Shown piece by piece: positions 35,111 to 44,772 of a DNA stretch of 64,000 bases. The DNA lies in contig NZ_JADKYZ010000003.1 in NCBI RefSeq assembly GCF_015354245.1, positions 186,001-250,000 of the forward strand, written 5' to 3'. This DNA comes from Diaphorobacter caeni (GTDB taxonomy: Bacteria > Pseudomonadota > Gammaproteobacteria > Burkholderiales > Burkholderiaceae_C). The notes under the pieces were generated by a model, which saw nothing but the letters and a program-made list of their open reading frames with translations, searched no databases and was not told the origin of the DNA. Both the position numbers and the translations under genes were made by a program. Each line of letters begins with the position of its first letter. Position 1 is the first letter of the stretch.

Positions 35111-38100
35111 TCAGCCGGCCGATGTCCGCGTCAGCAGGTTCTTGAGCCGCACGATGTCCTTTTCATACGCCAGGCGGTTGGCCTCCTTCACCGGCCCGTA
35201 ACCGCGCACCTTCATCGCCGCCTGTGCGATCTCCACGGCCAGCGCATGCTGATCCGCACGCAGGCCCGTCATCAGTTGGCAGATCATGGTCTCGTAGCTG
35301 TCGACCAATGCGCGCTCGTGGCGGCGTTCCTCGGTCCTGCCGAACACGTCCAACGCCGTTCCGCGCAGGCCCTTGAACTTCGCGAGCATGCCGAAAGCCG
35401 ACATCATCCAGCCGCCCCATTCGCTCTTGGCGGGACGTCCCGTGCGCTGGTCGATCCGGCTGGTCGTCGGTGGTGCGAGATGGAAGGTGAGCTGATGCCC
35501 ATCCTCGAACTGCGCGGCCAGCTGGGCCTTGAATTCGGGCGAGGCATGCAGGCGAGCGACCTCGTATTCGTCCTTGTAGGCCATCACCTTGTAGAAGGTC
35601 TGCGCGACGGCCTTGGCCAGCGCGTCGTCGCCGGGGCGAATGCGCGCCTCGGTCGCCCGCACCTCGTCGACCAGCATGCGGTAGCGCTGGGCATACGCGG
35701 CGTTCTGATAATCGGTGAGCATCTGGCTGCGGCGCTCAACGATGGTCTCGAGCGACTGCTGGGCGAAGGCCACGGCCTTGGATTCATTCTTGCCCGCGAA
35801 GGCCTGCATCACCACGTCCTGCGGATTCACCGCATGGCGGCGGCCCCAGCGGAAGGCCGCGAGATTCATCTTCACCGCCGCGCCGTTGAGCTCGATCGCG
35901 CGCTCGATGGCGCTTGCGCTCACTGGAATGAGGCCGCGCTGATAAGCCGCGCCGAGCATGAACAGATTCGTCGCAATGGAATCACCGCACAGCGCAAGCG
36001 CGAGGCTGCCCGCGTCGATGACCTGCACGTTGTCCTGACCCACGGCGCGCGCCACGGTCTGCACCAGCGGATTGGACGGGAACTGCATGTCCGGCTGCTG
36101 CACGAAGGCTCCGGGCATGACTTCCTGGCTGTTGAGCAGCACGCGGGTTGCGCCCTTGCGCGTCATCGCCAGCGTGTTGCCCGAGGCCGCCACGACGAGG
36201 TCGCAGCCCATCACCGCATCCGCGCCGCCCGGCGCCACGCGCACGGCGGCGATCGATTCGGTGCTCGCGCCAAAGCGCATGTGCGTCCAGACCGAACCGC
36301 CCTTCTGCGCGAGGCCCGCCATGTCGAGCACGCCCACGCCCTTGCCTTCCAGATGCGCGGCCATGCCGAGCAGCGCGCCGATCGTCACCACGCCCGTGCC
36401 GCCCACGCCGGTGATGATGAGGCTGTAGACGCCATGCTGCAGATCGGGCAGCACGGGCTCCGGCAGGCTGATGTCGGGACTTGCGCCCGCAGCGGAGGAG
36501 CCCTTGCGCAGCTTGCCGCCGCTCACCGTGACGAAACTCGGGCAGAAGCCCTTGAGGCAGGAGAAATCCTTGTTGCAGGCCGACTGGTCAATCGCACGCT
36601 TGCGGCCGAGTTCGGTCTCGAGCGGCACGACCGCCACGCAGTTCGACTGCACGCCGCAGTCGCCGCAGCCCTCGCACACGGCGGGGTTGATGACCACGCG
36701 CTTGTCCGGATCGGGGAAGGTTCCGCGCTTGCGGCGGCGGCGCTTTTCGGCCGCGCAGGTCTGGTCGTAGACGATGACCGTGGTGCCCGCGATCTCGCGC
36801 AGCTCGCGCTGCACGGCGTCGAGCTCGTCGCGGTGGTGGATCGTCACGCCGGGCGCGAAGCCCGTCACGCCGTCGTACTTGCCGGGTTCGTCCGAGATCA
36901 CCGCGATGCGCACCACGCCCTCGGCATGCACCTGCTGCGTCATGCGCACCGGGTCGAGCGGGCCATCGTGGCGCTGGCCGCCGGTCATCGCCACGGCGTC
37001 GTTGTAGAGCAACTTGAAGGTGATGTTGGTCTTGGCCGAAACGGCCGCGCGCACCGCGAGAAGGCCCGAATGGAAGTACGTGCCGTCACCCATGTTCTGG
37101 AACATGTGCGGGCGTTTGGAAAATGGCGCCTCGCCCACCCAGGCCATGCCTTCAGCGCCCATCTGCGTGTAGCCCAGCGTGTCGCGACCCATGGTCTGCG
37201 CCATCCACGAGCAGCCAATGCCCGCGTAGGCGCGGCTGCCATCGGGGATGCGGGTGGAGGTGTTGTGCGGGCAGCCCGCGCAGAAATAAAAGCTGCGCGA
37301 CATCACATCGACCGCCGCCACCTGCGGCCTGCGCTGCGCAAGCCGCTGCACGGTCTCGGCCAATGCGGCGTCGAAGCGCGCCAGCCGCGCACCCAGCACC
37401 TGCGCGATCATCGACGCATCGAGCGCCAACTCCGTGCGGAACAGCTTGGCGCCCTGCTCGTCCTTCTTGCCGATCACGCGCGGCGCGCCGGCCTCGCCGT
37501 ACAGCAGCTCCTTGAGCTGCCCTTCGATGAGACCGCGCTTTTCCTCGATCACGATGACCTGATCGAGCCCGAGCGCGAACTCGCGCAGCCCGATCGGCTC
37601 GAGCGGCCAGACCATGCCGACCTTGTAGACCGCAAGGCCCAACTGCGCTGCGCGCGCCTCGTCGATGCCCAGATCAGCCAGCGCCTGGCGCAGATCGAGC
37701 CAGCTCTTGCCCGAGGTGATGATGCCGATGCGCGCGCCCTCGCGTGCACCGAACGCCACTCTGTCGATGCGGTTGGCGCGCGCAAAGGCCCGCGCGGCGT
37801 CGAGCTTGTAGTTGACGAGGCGAAACTCCTGCGCATGCGGCGTATCGGGCAAGCGGATGTTCAGGCCGTCCTCGGGCGCACCGTTCCAGTCCGGCATTGC
37901 GATCTCGAGCGCGGCGTCGTCGATGCGCACCGAACCCGATGCGTCCGCCGTGTCCTTGATGCACTTCATGCCCACCCAGGCGCCGCTGTAGCGCGACATC
38001 GCCCAGCCGAGCAGGCCGTACTGCACGATCTCGGGCACGCCCGCGGGCGAGAGAATCGGCATGTGCGCATCGACCAGCGCGAACTCGCTCTGGTGACAGG

Positions 38101-38584
38101 TGGTGGAGGATTCGCAGGTGTGATCGTCACCCATCAGCACCAGCACGCCGCCGTGCCTCGAGCTGCCCGCGAGATTGCCGTGACGAAACGCGTCGCCCGA
38201 ACGATCGACCCCCGGGCCCTTGCCGTACCAGATCGAGAACACGCCGTCGAACTTGCCGTCGCCGCCGATCTCGGCCTGCTGGCTGCCCCAGACGGCAGTC
38301 GCCGCCAAGTCCTCGTTCACGCCGGGGATGAAGGTGATGTCGTGCTGCTCGAGGTGCTTGCGCGCCTTCACGAGCTGGTCGTCGAAGGTGCCGAGCGGCG
38401 ATCCGCGATAGCCCGTGATGTAGCCCGCCGTGTTCAGCCCGGCCGCACGGTCGCGGCGTTTCTGGATCATCGGCAGCCGCACCAGCGCCTGCACGCCGGT
38501 CAGGTAGACCGTGCCCTCATCGGCCGTGTACTTGTCCTCCAGATCCACGGTCCTCAGCTGGCTGGTGATGCTCATATCGCTCAT
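35111..38584 (-). CDS. Indolepyruvate ferredoxin oxidoreductase, fused alpha-beta
   Basis: A 1157-residue thiamine-diphosphate enzyme. The N-terminal part binds ThDP and the 2-oxo acid (TGYRGSPLGTFDDQL, ADEGTVYLTG). The central part has the diphosphate region (CSWMAQTMG.. TYFHSGLLAVRAAV) and ferredoxin-like clusters (VCEGCGDCGVQSNC, CNKDFSCLKGFCP). The C-terminal part is the gamma-type domain (ITGVGGTGVVTIGALLGMA). It decarboxylates aryl- or branched 2-oxo acids to acyl-CoA with ferredoxin as acceptor. Start at the ATG at 38584, with GGAGAG upstream. Divergent from the GntR gene. This fused form is common in Betaproteobacteria. Confidence 0.9.
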   Translation of the reverse strand: MSDMSITSQLRTVDLEDKYTADEGTVYLTGVQALVRLPMIQKRRDRAAGLNTAGYITGYRGSPLGTFDDQLVKARKHLEQHDITFIPGVNEDLAATAVWGSQQAEIGGDGKFDGVFSIWYGKGPGVDRSGDAFRHGNLAGSSRHGGVLVLMGDDHTCESSTTCHQSEFALVDAHMPILSPAGVPEIVQYGLLGWAMSRYSGAWVGMKCIKDTADASGSVRIDDAALEIAMPDWNGAPEDGLNIRLPDTPHAQEFRLVNYKLDAARAFARANRIDRVAFGAREGARIGIITSGKSWLDLRQALADLGIDEARAAQLGLAVYKVGMVWPLEPIGLREFALGLDQVIVIEEKRGLIEGQLKELLYGEAGAPRVIGKKDEQGAKLFRTELALDASMIAQVLGARLARFDAALAETVQRLAQRRPQVAAVDVMSRSFYFCAGCPHNTSTRIPDGSRAYAGIGCSWMAQTMGRDTLGYTQMGAEGMAWVGEAPFSKRPHMFQNMGDGTYFHSGLLAVRAAVSAKTNITFKLLYNDAVAMTGGQRHDGPLDPVRMTQQVHAEGVVRIAVISDEPGKYDGVTGFAPGVTIHHRDELDAVQRELREIAGTTVIVYDQTCAAEKRRRRKRGTFPDPDKRVVINPAVCEGCGDCGVQSNCVAVVPLETELGRKRAIDQSACNKDFSCLKGFCPSFVTVSGGKLRKGSSAAGASPDISLPEPVLPDLQHGVYSLIITGVGGTGVVTIGALLGMAAHLEGKGVGVLDMAGLAQKGGSVWTHMRFGASTESIAAVRVAPGGADAVMGCDLVVAASGNTLAMTRKGATRVLLNSQEVMPGAFVQQPDMQFPSNPLVQTVARAVGQDNVQVIDAGSLALALCGDSIATNLFMLGAAYQRGLIPVSASAIERAIELNGAAVKMNLAAFRWGRRHAVNPQDVVMQAFAGKNESKAVAFAQQSLETIVERRSQMLTDYQNAAYAQRYRMLVDEVRATEARIRPGDDALAKAVAQTFYKVMAYKDEYEVARLHASPEFKAQLAAQFEDGHQLTFHLAPPTTSRIDQRTGRPAKSEWGGWMMSAFGMLAKFKGLRGTALDVFGRTEERRHERALVDSYETMICQLMTGLRADQHALAVEIAQAAMKVRGYGPVKEANRLAYEKDIVRLKNLLTRTSAG

Positions 38585-38915
38585 GGCTTGTACTCTCCTC
38601 GCGCGCAAGTCGCTGTCGCTCAATTCATCGAAGGGGTCGGTCGGTGCGGCCCGTCGGGTCTGGCTGAAATTGCAACAGACTCTTGAGCCCCACCGGAAAT
38701 TGATTCACAATCAAAGTGTAGACAGTTATGACGACATTAGTCAACACATCGTTGGTGCAGTTTCACGCAAGGCCGTCGCGGACACAGTGGCGTATCATTT
38801 GAGATGCGGGTTTTCCTGAGTCGCGTCACAACCATCCGTGATCGTCCTCTCGATGCCAGACGCTGTGTTGTCAACACTGTCATGAGACAACACCGGACTT
38901 CCTCAACGTGCACCT
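38585..38915. promoter_or_regulatory. Divergent control region of the IPFOR and GntR genes
   Basis: The 331-bp gap carries two similar inverted repeats: GTGTAGAC-N16-GTCAACAC (38716-38747) and GTGTTGTC-N13-GACAACAC (38865-38893). The first overlaps AAGTGTAGACAGTTAT (38714-38729), the exact reverse complement of the motif at 26360-26375. These are likely GntR operators; binding is inferred. Confidence 0.6.
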
Positions 38916-39707
38916 ATGGCAACCAAGAAAAACACCCAGAAGACCGAGCGCGTACCCCAGACGCGGGACGAAAGCAGCGTCGAACGCCTGTATCTCGAAC
39001 TGCGCGAGCGCGCCATGCGCTACGACTTCCGGCCCGGCTCGCGGATCAACGAGCAGGCGCTCGGGCGCGAGTTCGGCATCAGCCGACCGCCGCTGCGCGA
39101 AGCGCTGAACCGCCTGGTCGCCGAGGGCTTTCTCGACTTCGTGATGAACAAGGGGTTCTTTCGCAAGGCCATCAGCGTCGAGGAACTGTTCAACCTCTAT
39201 CAGGTCCGCATCGCGCTCGAGCGCCGCGCCGTCTATCTGGCCGTGACGCACGCGAGCGACGAGGAAATCCAGTCGCTCGAGGACTACTGGAAAGGCATCA
39301 TGGCCAAGGGCGAGAGCATGGACGTGGCCGACCTGCTGCTGGCCGACGAGGAGTTTCACCGCCGCCTGACAGAGCTCTCGCACAACCGCGAGATCTGCCA
39401 GTTTCTGGAGCAGGTCACGCGCCGCATCCATGTGGCGCGGCACATCGATCTGGAGCAGTCCGACTGGAACGCGCAGGCCTTCGACGCGCATTTCCAGCTC
39501 GTGCAGCTCATCCGCCAACGCAAGACCACCGAGGCACTCAACGCGCTCTCCGAGCACATCGACCTGAGCCTCAAGCGCGCCGTGCAGATCACCAAGGAGA
39601 TGGTGGCCAAGTTCTTCCTGCAGGACCAGGGCTGGGATTCGTCGCAGCCCGCGTCGCCGAGCACGGCCCCTGCACTCAACAAGAAACCTGCTGCCAAGGC
39701 GGCCTGA
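38916..39707 (+). CDS. GntR-family regulator, FadR subgroup (FCD domain)
   Basis: A 263-residue regulator. The winged helix (residues ~20-85) contains SRINEQALGREFGISRPPLREALNRLVAEGFL. The FCD ligand domain (residues ~95-235) contains LYQVRIALERRAVYLAV and His residues (EEFHRRL, HIDL) that usually bind a metal and a carboxylate. It is divergent from the ferredoxin oxidoreductase gene and upstream of the second ridA. It is the best candidate regulator of the amino-acid degradation genes in this window. Confidence 0.87.
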   Translation: MATKKNTQKTERVPQTRDESSVERLYLELRERAMRYDFRPGSRINEQALGREFGISRPPLREALNRLVAEGFLDFVMNKGFFRKAISVEELFNLYQVRIALERRAVYLAVTHASDEEIQSLEDYWKGIMAKGESMDVADLLLADEEFHRRLTELSHNREICQFLEQVTRRIHVARHIDLEQSDWNAQAFDAHFQLVQLIRQRKTTEALNALSEHIDLSLKRAVQITKEMVAKFFLQDQGWDSSQPASPSTAPALNKKPAAKAA

Positions 39708-39798
39708 CCGGCCGCAGTCTCCCCAGTTTCGGGTACGGCTTTCCCAAGCGGGCCAACGCTCGTTGTACGATCAGGTTTTTTCTTAAAGGAAAATTTCC

Positions 39799-40146
39799 AT
39801 GACCATCCAACGCCTGCACACCAACGCCCGCATGAGCCAGTCCGTCATCGCCAACGGTTTCGTGTTCCTCGCCGGTCAAGTGGCCAGCGACACCTCCAAG
39901 GACGTGGCAGGCCAGACCGCCGAAATCCTTGCCAAGATCGACGCCCTGCTCGCCGAGTCCGGCAGCGACAAGACCAAGATCGTCCAGGCCACCATCTGGC
40001 TGGCCGACCACACCACCTTCGAACAGATGAACGCTGTATGGGACGCCTGGGTGCCTCAGGGCCACGCACCGGCACGCGCCTGCGTGGAGTCTGCGCTCGC
40101 ACGTCCGGCCTTCACCGTGGAAATCGGAATCGTGGCCGTCGCGTAA
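39799..40146 (+). CDS. RidA-family enamine/imine deaminase, copy 2
   Basis: A 115-residue Rid protein about 83% identical to the one at 26519, with the same Arg-containing APARACVES motif. It has AAGGAAAATTTCC before its ATG and its own terminator, so it may be transcribed alone or with the GntR gene 91 bases upstream. The duplicate beside the second half of the pathway supports a link between the two operons. Confidence 0.9.
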   Translation: MTIQRLHTNARMSQSVIANGFVFLAGQVASDTSKDVAGQTAEILAKIDALLAESGSDKTKIVQATIWLADHTTFEQMNAVWDAWVPQGHAPARACVESALARPAFTVEIGIVAVA

Positions 40147-40167
40147 TCTCGCTGCCCCGCCAATCCA

Positions 40168-40204
40168 ACAGCCGACAGGGTCACGTGCCCTGTCGGCTGT
40201 TTTG
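40168..40204 (+). terminator. Rho-independent terminator after ridA copy 2
   Basis: CAGCCGACAGGG (40169-40180) pairs with CCCTGTCGGCTG (40188-40199), followed by TTTT. Confidence 0.9.
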
Positions 40205-40269
40205 TCATCGGACCGCGCGCGGATGGTCACCTCCGGCAACTGGCCATTCACCGCATTCGCCGGTGCTGC

Positions 40270-40968
40270 ATGGCTCACAATGCGGTCATGCGCACCCCCC
40301 TTCCGATTCTTTATTCCTTCCGCCGCTGCCCCTACGCCATCCGCGCGCGACTTGCCCTGGCCCACGCGGGACTCACATGCGAACTGCGCGAGATCAAACT
40401 GCGGGACAAGCCCCAGCCGATGCTCGACGTTTCACCCAAGGGCACCGTGCCCGTGCTGGTGCTGCCCAACGGCCAGGTAATCGAACAGAGTCTGGAGGTG
40501 ATGCTGCATGCGTTGCACTCATCGGATACGGACGGCTGGCTGCAGCCGACCGATGGCACGCTCGCGGAGATGCTGCAACTCATCGAACGCAATGACGGCT
40601 TTTTCAAGCGCGCGCTCGACCGCTGCAAATATCCGGATCGCCACAGCGCCGATGAAGTGGCGCAGGCCGCCGCGGACGCCGATGAATGGCTCGAAGCGCT
40701 GGAGCGCCAGCTGGCCGCCACGGGCTATCTGTTCGGCCGGAATCCCAGCCTGGCCGACATGGCTCTGCGCCCCTTCGTGCGCCAGTTCGCGGCCATCGAT
40801 GCCGACGCCTGGGCGGTCAAGCCCTGGCCGCATCTGCAGGCATGGCTGCAGCGCTTTCTGGACTCCGCCCTGTTCGCCGAGGTGATGCAGACCCATCCGG
40901 TGTGGGTCCCGGGCACCGCCGGGCCGCTGGTGTTCGACGGTCCGCCGCCATCCAACGGCTCGGAGTGA
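40270..40968 (+). CDS. Glutathione S-transferase-like protein
   Basis: A 232-residue protein with an N-terminal thioredoxin-fold GST domain (LPILYSFRRCPYAIRARLAL, cis-Pro in GTVPVLVLPNG, then IEQSLEVM) and an all-helical C-terminal domain (NPSLADMALRPFVRQF). The Cys of CPYA may be the active residue. Substrate unknown. Translation might begin at Met7 (40288) instead. It converges on the beta-lactamase gene with 36 bases between stops. Confidence 0.82.
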   Translation: MAHNAVMRTPLPILYSFRRCPYAIRARLALAHAGLTCELREIKLRDKPQPMLDVSPKGTVPVLVLPNGQVIEQSLEVMLHALHSSDTDGWLQPTDGTLAEMLQLIERNDGFFKRALDRCKYPDRHSADEVAQAAADADEWLEALERQLAATGYLFGRNPSLADMALRPFVRQFAAIDADAWAVKPWPHLQAWLQRFLDSALFAEVMQTHPVWVPGTAGPLVFDGPPPSNGSE

Positions 40969-41004
40969 ATTGGCTCAGAGCGTGTGGAGATCGTCAACAC
41001 GCGC

Positions 41005-41979
41005 TCAGGTCCGGCTGGCCTTGTACCAGTCGGCAACCACATGTCCGACCTCCGCCAGGATCGCGTCGCGACCTGCGGAGTCGATCTTCATCGCGCCAGT
41101 GAGATAGGCGCTCACCAGCATGGGAGCCGCTCCCTGGGCGCTCCAGACGATGCTGACGTCGTTGGCCGTGCCGTTGTCGCCGGAGCCGGTCTTGCCACCC
41201 ACCTTCCAGTCACCCGGCATGCCCGCGCGCAGGCGCTTGTCGCCGGTGCGGCTGGCCAGCAGCCAGTCACGCAACTGTTTCTGGCTTGCAGGATCGAGCA
41301 CGCCCTTCTGCTCGGTGAGAAGTGAGAGCGCCGTGCTGCCCATGGCGCGCGGTGTCGTGGTGTCGCGCGGATCGCCTGCAATGGCGGTGTTCAGATCCGT
41401 TTCGATGCGGTCCAGTCGCGTGCGCATGTCGCCCACCGTGGTGCGCAGCCAGCGCGTGAGACCCTGCGGCCCGCCCTGCAGGTTGAGCAGCAGATTGGCG
41501 GCGGTGTTGTCGCTGAGCACCACGGCGGCCTCGCAGAGCGCGTGGATCGTCATGCCGTCGGCATCGGCGTGCTTTTCGGTTGCAGGCGAATACGCGACCA
41601 GCTCCTTCTTCTCGTAGAGCAGCGCCTGCTGCATCGGAAATTCGCCGAGCTGCGACAGATGCAGGATGCGCGCGGCCAGCAGCAGTTTGAAGGTGCTGCA
41701 CATCGCGAACATCTCGTCCTCGCGATAGCCAAGCGTTTGCTGCCCGCCCAGCACCTGCACCGACAGGCCGAGACGCCCACCGCTTCGCGCTTCAAGCGCC
41801 TTCAGGCGCTGTTGGAAGCCGTCACCCTTGATGGCGGACTGGTCGTCGCCTGCAACATCACCTTTTCCCATACCCACCATGTTCTTCACGGAGCCACAGC
41901 CGCTCAGCGCCACAGCCGCTGTGCCGAGTGCGCCCATTGCCAACACATGGCGTCTTTGCGGGTTCATATCAGTCTTCAT
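41005..41979 (-). CDS. Class A beta-lactamase with a Tat-type lipoprotein signal
   Basis: A 324-residue serine beta-lactamase. Motifs in order are CSTFK (SxxK; the nucleophile Ser follows a Cys), SDN (VVLSDNTAAN), the omega-loop region ETDLNTAIAGDPRDTTTP and KTGSG. The N-terminus MNPQRRHVLAMGALGTAAVALSGCGS combines a twin-arginine with a lipobox (LSGC), so it is probably exported folded and anchored to a membrane. The Cys before the active Ser resembles carbapenemases, but the partner Cys after KTG is absent. The exact start among closely spaced Met codons (41979, 41967) is uncertain. No ampR-like gene is adjacent. Confidence 0.88.
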   Translation of the reverse strand: MKTDMNPQRRHVLAMGALGTAAVALSGCGSVKNMVGMGKGDVAGDDQSAIKGDGFQQRLKALEARSGGRLGLSVQVLGGQQTLGYREDEMFAMCSTFKLLLAARILHLSQLGEFPMQQALLYEKKELVAYSPATEKHADADGMTIHALCEAAVVLSDNTAANLLLNLQGGPQGLTRWLRTTVGDMRTRLDRIETDLNTAIAGDPRDTTTPRAMGSTALSLLTEQKGVLDPASQKQLRDWLLASRTGDKRLRAGMPGDWKVGGKTGSGDNGTANDVSIVWSAQGAAPMLVSAYLTGAMKIDSAGRDAILAEVGHVVADWYKASRT

Positions 41980-42093
41980 TGAATTCATCCAAAACACATC
42001 GACCCCGCACATGTCCAGCATGTCGGGGTCGCTTGAGAAACACAGCGCGATCGCGCGAGGGTTTGATCGTCCGTCAGACGACGAGATGCCGGA

Positions 42094-42597
42094 TCAGCGG
42101 CGTCCGCCACGCACCAGCGCGATCAGCAGCACAACGGCGAAGACCACGAAGCAGACGAACGACCAGTTGGCGATGGAGCCACCGAGGAAGGTCCAGTCAA
42201 TCGCCGCGCAGTCACCCGAACCACGGAAGATCATCGGCAGCGAGCGGCTGATGGGGTAGTTCTCGATCATGCCGTAGAAGTCGCGCCCGCAGGTCGCGAA
42301 CTCGGGCGGATACCACTGCAGCCAGCTCTGGCGGGCCGCCACGAAGGCGCCGAAACCGGCCATCAGCAACGCGAGAAAGCTGAAGGTCTTCCACCAGCCG
42401 CTGCCACCGCGCATCGCGCCGATGCCGGTGAACACGGCCACGCCGATCAGGGCATAGCGCTGTACGATGCACATCGGGCAAGGCTCCAGACCCACCACAT
42501 GCTGCAGATACATGCCAAAGCCCAGCATGGCGATGCAGGCGAGGCAGATCAGGCCGAGAAGCTGGCGCGGGGCCCTTGAAATCCAGTTGAAAAACAC
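42094..42597 (-). CDS. dsbB: Disulfide bond formation protein DsbB
   Basis: A 167-residue inner-membrane protein with four helices and the two periplasmic Cys pairs: Cys40/Cys43 (CPMC) and Cys103/Cys130. It re-oxidises DsbA and passes electrons to quinone; Arg47 (IVQR) is the conserved quinone-site residue. Translation starts at the GTG at 42597, with AAGGA upstream. Length is normal. Confidence 0.92.
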   Translation of the reverse strand: MFFNWISRAPRQLLGLICLACIAMLGFGMYLQHVVGLEPCPMCIVQRYALIGVAVFTGIGAMRGGSGWWKTFSFLALLMAGFGAFVAARQSWLQWYPPEFATCGRDFYGMIENYPISRSLPMIFRGSGDCAAIDWTFLGGSIANWSFVCFVVFAVVLLIALVRGGRR

Positions 42598-42653
42598 TTT
42601 TTGTCCTTAGGGGAAACCGGTATCTTAACCAACGTCCCCAGAGGAGAACACGA

Positions 42654-43781
42654 TCAGATGCCGGCGGCTTCGTCCAGGAAAACCTTGGCGTGGCGCGGTG
42701 TCACCACCAGCAGCTCGCCCTCGCGCAGTCCCTGGTCACGAAACTGCTGCGCCGGAATCTGCGCTTCGATGAGCGACTCCGTGGCTGTATTGTCCGCCGA
42801 TTGGTTATCGGATTCGGGAATAAGTTCCAGCCGCGCGATGGGACCGACCACGATGGCACGCGAAAGCTGCACCACGATGCCTCGCGGACGGCCCTGCGCA
42901 TCCAGCGCCTGACCGGGCGAATAGCGCTCCACGTCAAGGTCGTGCGGACGCACGAACGCGAAGGCCTTGGTTTCGTGCGCGTTCTTGGCATCGACGCTCT
43001 CGAGTTGCATGCCGTCGTCCAGATAGACCCGGCCATCGCTCGCGCGACCCTTGAACAGGTTCACGTCGCCGAGGAAGCCATAGACGAACGGGCTGGCCGG
43101 GTTGTCCCAGACCTGCTGGGGCGTGCCCTCCTGTTCGATCTTGCCCTTGTTGATGACGACCACGCGGTCGGCCACTTCGAGCGCCTCTTCCTGATCGTGC
43201 GTCACGAAGATCGACGTCACATGCAGCTCATCATGCAGACGGCGCAGCCAGCGGCGCAGTTCCTTGCGCACCTTGGCGTCGAGCGCGCCGAACGGCTCGT
43301 CCAGCAGCAGCACCTTGGGCTCCACCGCCAGAGCGCGCGCAAGCGCAATGCGCTGACGCTGGCCACCCGAGAGCTGCGACGGATAACGGTCGGCGATCCA
43401 GTCGAGCTGCACCAGCTTGAGCAGGCTCATCACCTTCTCGCGGATCTGCGCCTCGCTCGGGCGCTCCTTGCGCGGCTTCACGCGCAGGCCGAAGGCCACG
43501 TTCTCGAACACCGTCATGTGACGGAACAGCGCGTAGTGCTGGAACACGAAGCCCACATTGCGTTCGCGCACATGCACATCGGTCGTGTCTTCGCCGCTGA
43601 AATGGATGGTGCCGACATCGGCCGTCTCCAGGCCGGCAATGATGCGCAGCAGCGTGGTCTTGCCGCAGCCCGAGGGGCCCAGCAAGGCGATGAGCTCGCC
43701 GGACTTGATGTCGAGGTTCACGTCGCGCAGGGCCTGGAAGTCGCCGAACTGCTTGCTGACATTACGAATTTCAATGCTCAT
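42654..43781 (-). CDS. cysA: Sulfate/thiosulfate ABC transporter ATPase
   Basis: A 375-residue ATPase with Walker [10 protein letters not shown], signature [15 protein letters not shown], Walker [13 protein letters not shown], switch His in VTHDQEEA, and a C-terminal TOBE-like domain from ~240. It powers sulfate uptake with CysT/CysW and the binding protein encoded upstream. The ATG at 43781 begins [13 protein letters not shown], the family start; the frame continues upstream without homology. Last gene of the operon. Confidence 0.93.
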   Translation of the reverse strand: MSIEIRNVSKQFGDFQALRDVNLDIKSGELIALLGPSGCGKTTLLRIIAGLETADVGTIHFSGEDTTDVHVRERNVGFVFQHYALFRHMTVFENVAFGLRVKPRKERPSEAQIREKVMSLLKLVQLDWIADRYPSQLSGGQRQRIALARALAVEPKVLLLDEPFGALDAKVRKELRRWLRRLHDELHVTSIFVTHDQEEALEVADRVVVINKGKIEQEGTPQQVWDNPASPFVYGFLGDVNLFKGRASDGRVYLDDGMQLESVDAKNAHETKAFAFVRPHDLDVERYSPGQALDAQGRPRGIVVQLSRAIVVGPIARLELIPESDNQSADNTATESLIEAQIPAQQFRDQGLREGELLVVTPRHAKVFLDEAAGI

Positions 43782-43836
43782 GTTCTCAATTCCTCTTGTG
43801 TCCTCTCTCCCGACCTGCGGCAGAGGGAGAAAATCC

Positions 43837-44772
43837 TCAATCGGTGGTGGGGCGCTCGGGAGGCATCGCCGCGGCGGCTTCAAGCTGCTTTTCGGCCTTC
43901 CACTCGGCATAGGTCTTGATCGCCAAGGTCACCAGCGCCAGCAGAGCCAGCAGCGATGCGGCGGCAAAAGCGGCGACCGACTGGTACTCGTTGTAGAGAA
44001 TTTCCACATGCAGCGGGATCGTGTTGGTCTGACCACGGATGTGCCCCGACACCACCGACACCGCACCGAATTCGCCCATGGCGCGCGCATTGCAGAGAAT
44101 CACGCCGTACAGCAGGCCCCATTTGATGTTGGGCAGCGTCACGTGCCAGAAGGTCTGCCAGCCGGTCGCGCCAAGCACCACCGCCGCCTGCTCCTCATCA
44201 TTGCCCTGGGCCTGCATCAGCGGAATCAGCTCGCGGGCGATGAAGGGAAACGTCACGAACACGGTGGCCAGCACGATGCCGGGCACGGCGAAGACGATCT
44301 TGATGTCGTGCTCCGACAGCCAGGGGCCAAGCCAGCCCTGCGCGCCGAACACCAGCATGTACATCAGACCCACCACTACGGGCGAGATCGAAAACGGCAG
44401 GTCGATCAACGTGATCAGAAAGGCCTTGCCCTTGAAGTCGAACTTGGCGATGGCCCATGCCGCCGCCACGCCGAAGACCAGATTGAGCGGCACGGTGATC
44501 GCGGCGGTGAGCAAGGTCAGCTTGATGGCCGACCAGGCGTCGGGCTCGCGCAGACCGGCCAGATAGGCGTCGAAGCCCTTGCGCAGCGCCTCGGTGAACA
44601 CGGCCGCAAGCGGCAGCACCAGGAACAGCAGCAGAAAGACCAGCGCGATGCCGATCAGCGTCCACTTGACCCACGGAGCCTCGGTCGTGCCCGCCTTGGC
44701 GCGGCGCACGGTACGGGAATTGTTGACTGCGGCGCCACTCACAGCGGAGCTCCCTGACGCTTGCGCTGCCAT
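43837..44772 (-). CDS. cysW: Sulfate ABC transporter permease CysW
   Basis: A 311-residue permease with six helices and the coupling loop [28 protein letters not shown]. Its start overlaps the end of cysT by 34 bases. The ~35-residue N-terminal extension before the first helix may not be translated; a later start is possible. The 55-base gap to cysA holds a short CTCTCCC/GAGGGAG stem. Confidence 0.9.
   Translation of the reverse strand: MAAQASGSSAVSGAAVNNSRTVRRAKAGTTEAPWVKWTLIGIALVFLLLFLVLPLAAVFTEALRKGFDAYLAGLREPDAWSAIKLTLLTAAITVPLNLVFGVAAAWAIAKFDFKGKAFLITLIDLPFSISPVVVGLMYMLVFGAQGWLGPWLSEHDIKIVFAVPGIVLATVFVTFPFIARELIPLMQAQGNDEEQAAVVLGATGWQTFWHVTLPNIKWGLLYGVILCNARAMGEFGAVSVVSGHIRGQTNTIPLHVEILYNEYQSVAAFAAASLLALLALVTLAIKTYAEWKAEKQLEAAAAMPPERPTTD

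Noticed and set aside
34841-38686. A 1281-residue plus-strand frame opposite the ferredoxin oxidoreductase
   Set aside because: Low-complexity His/Arg/Ala composition; the minus strand has complete ThDP and Fe-S motifs.
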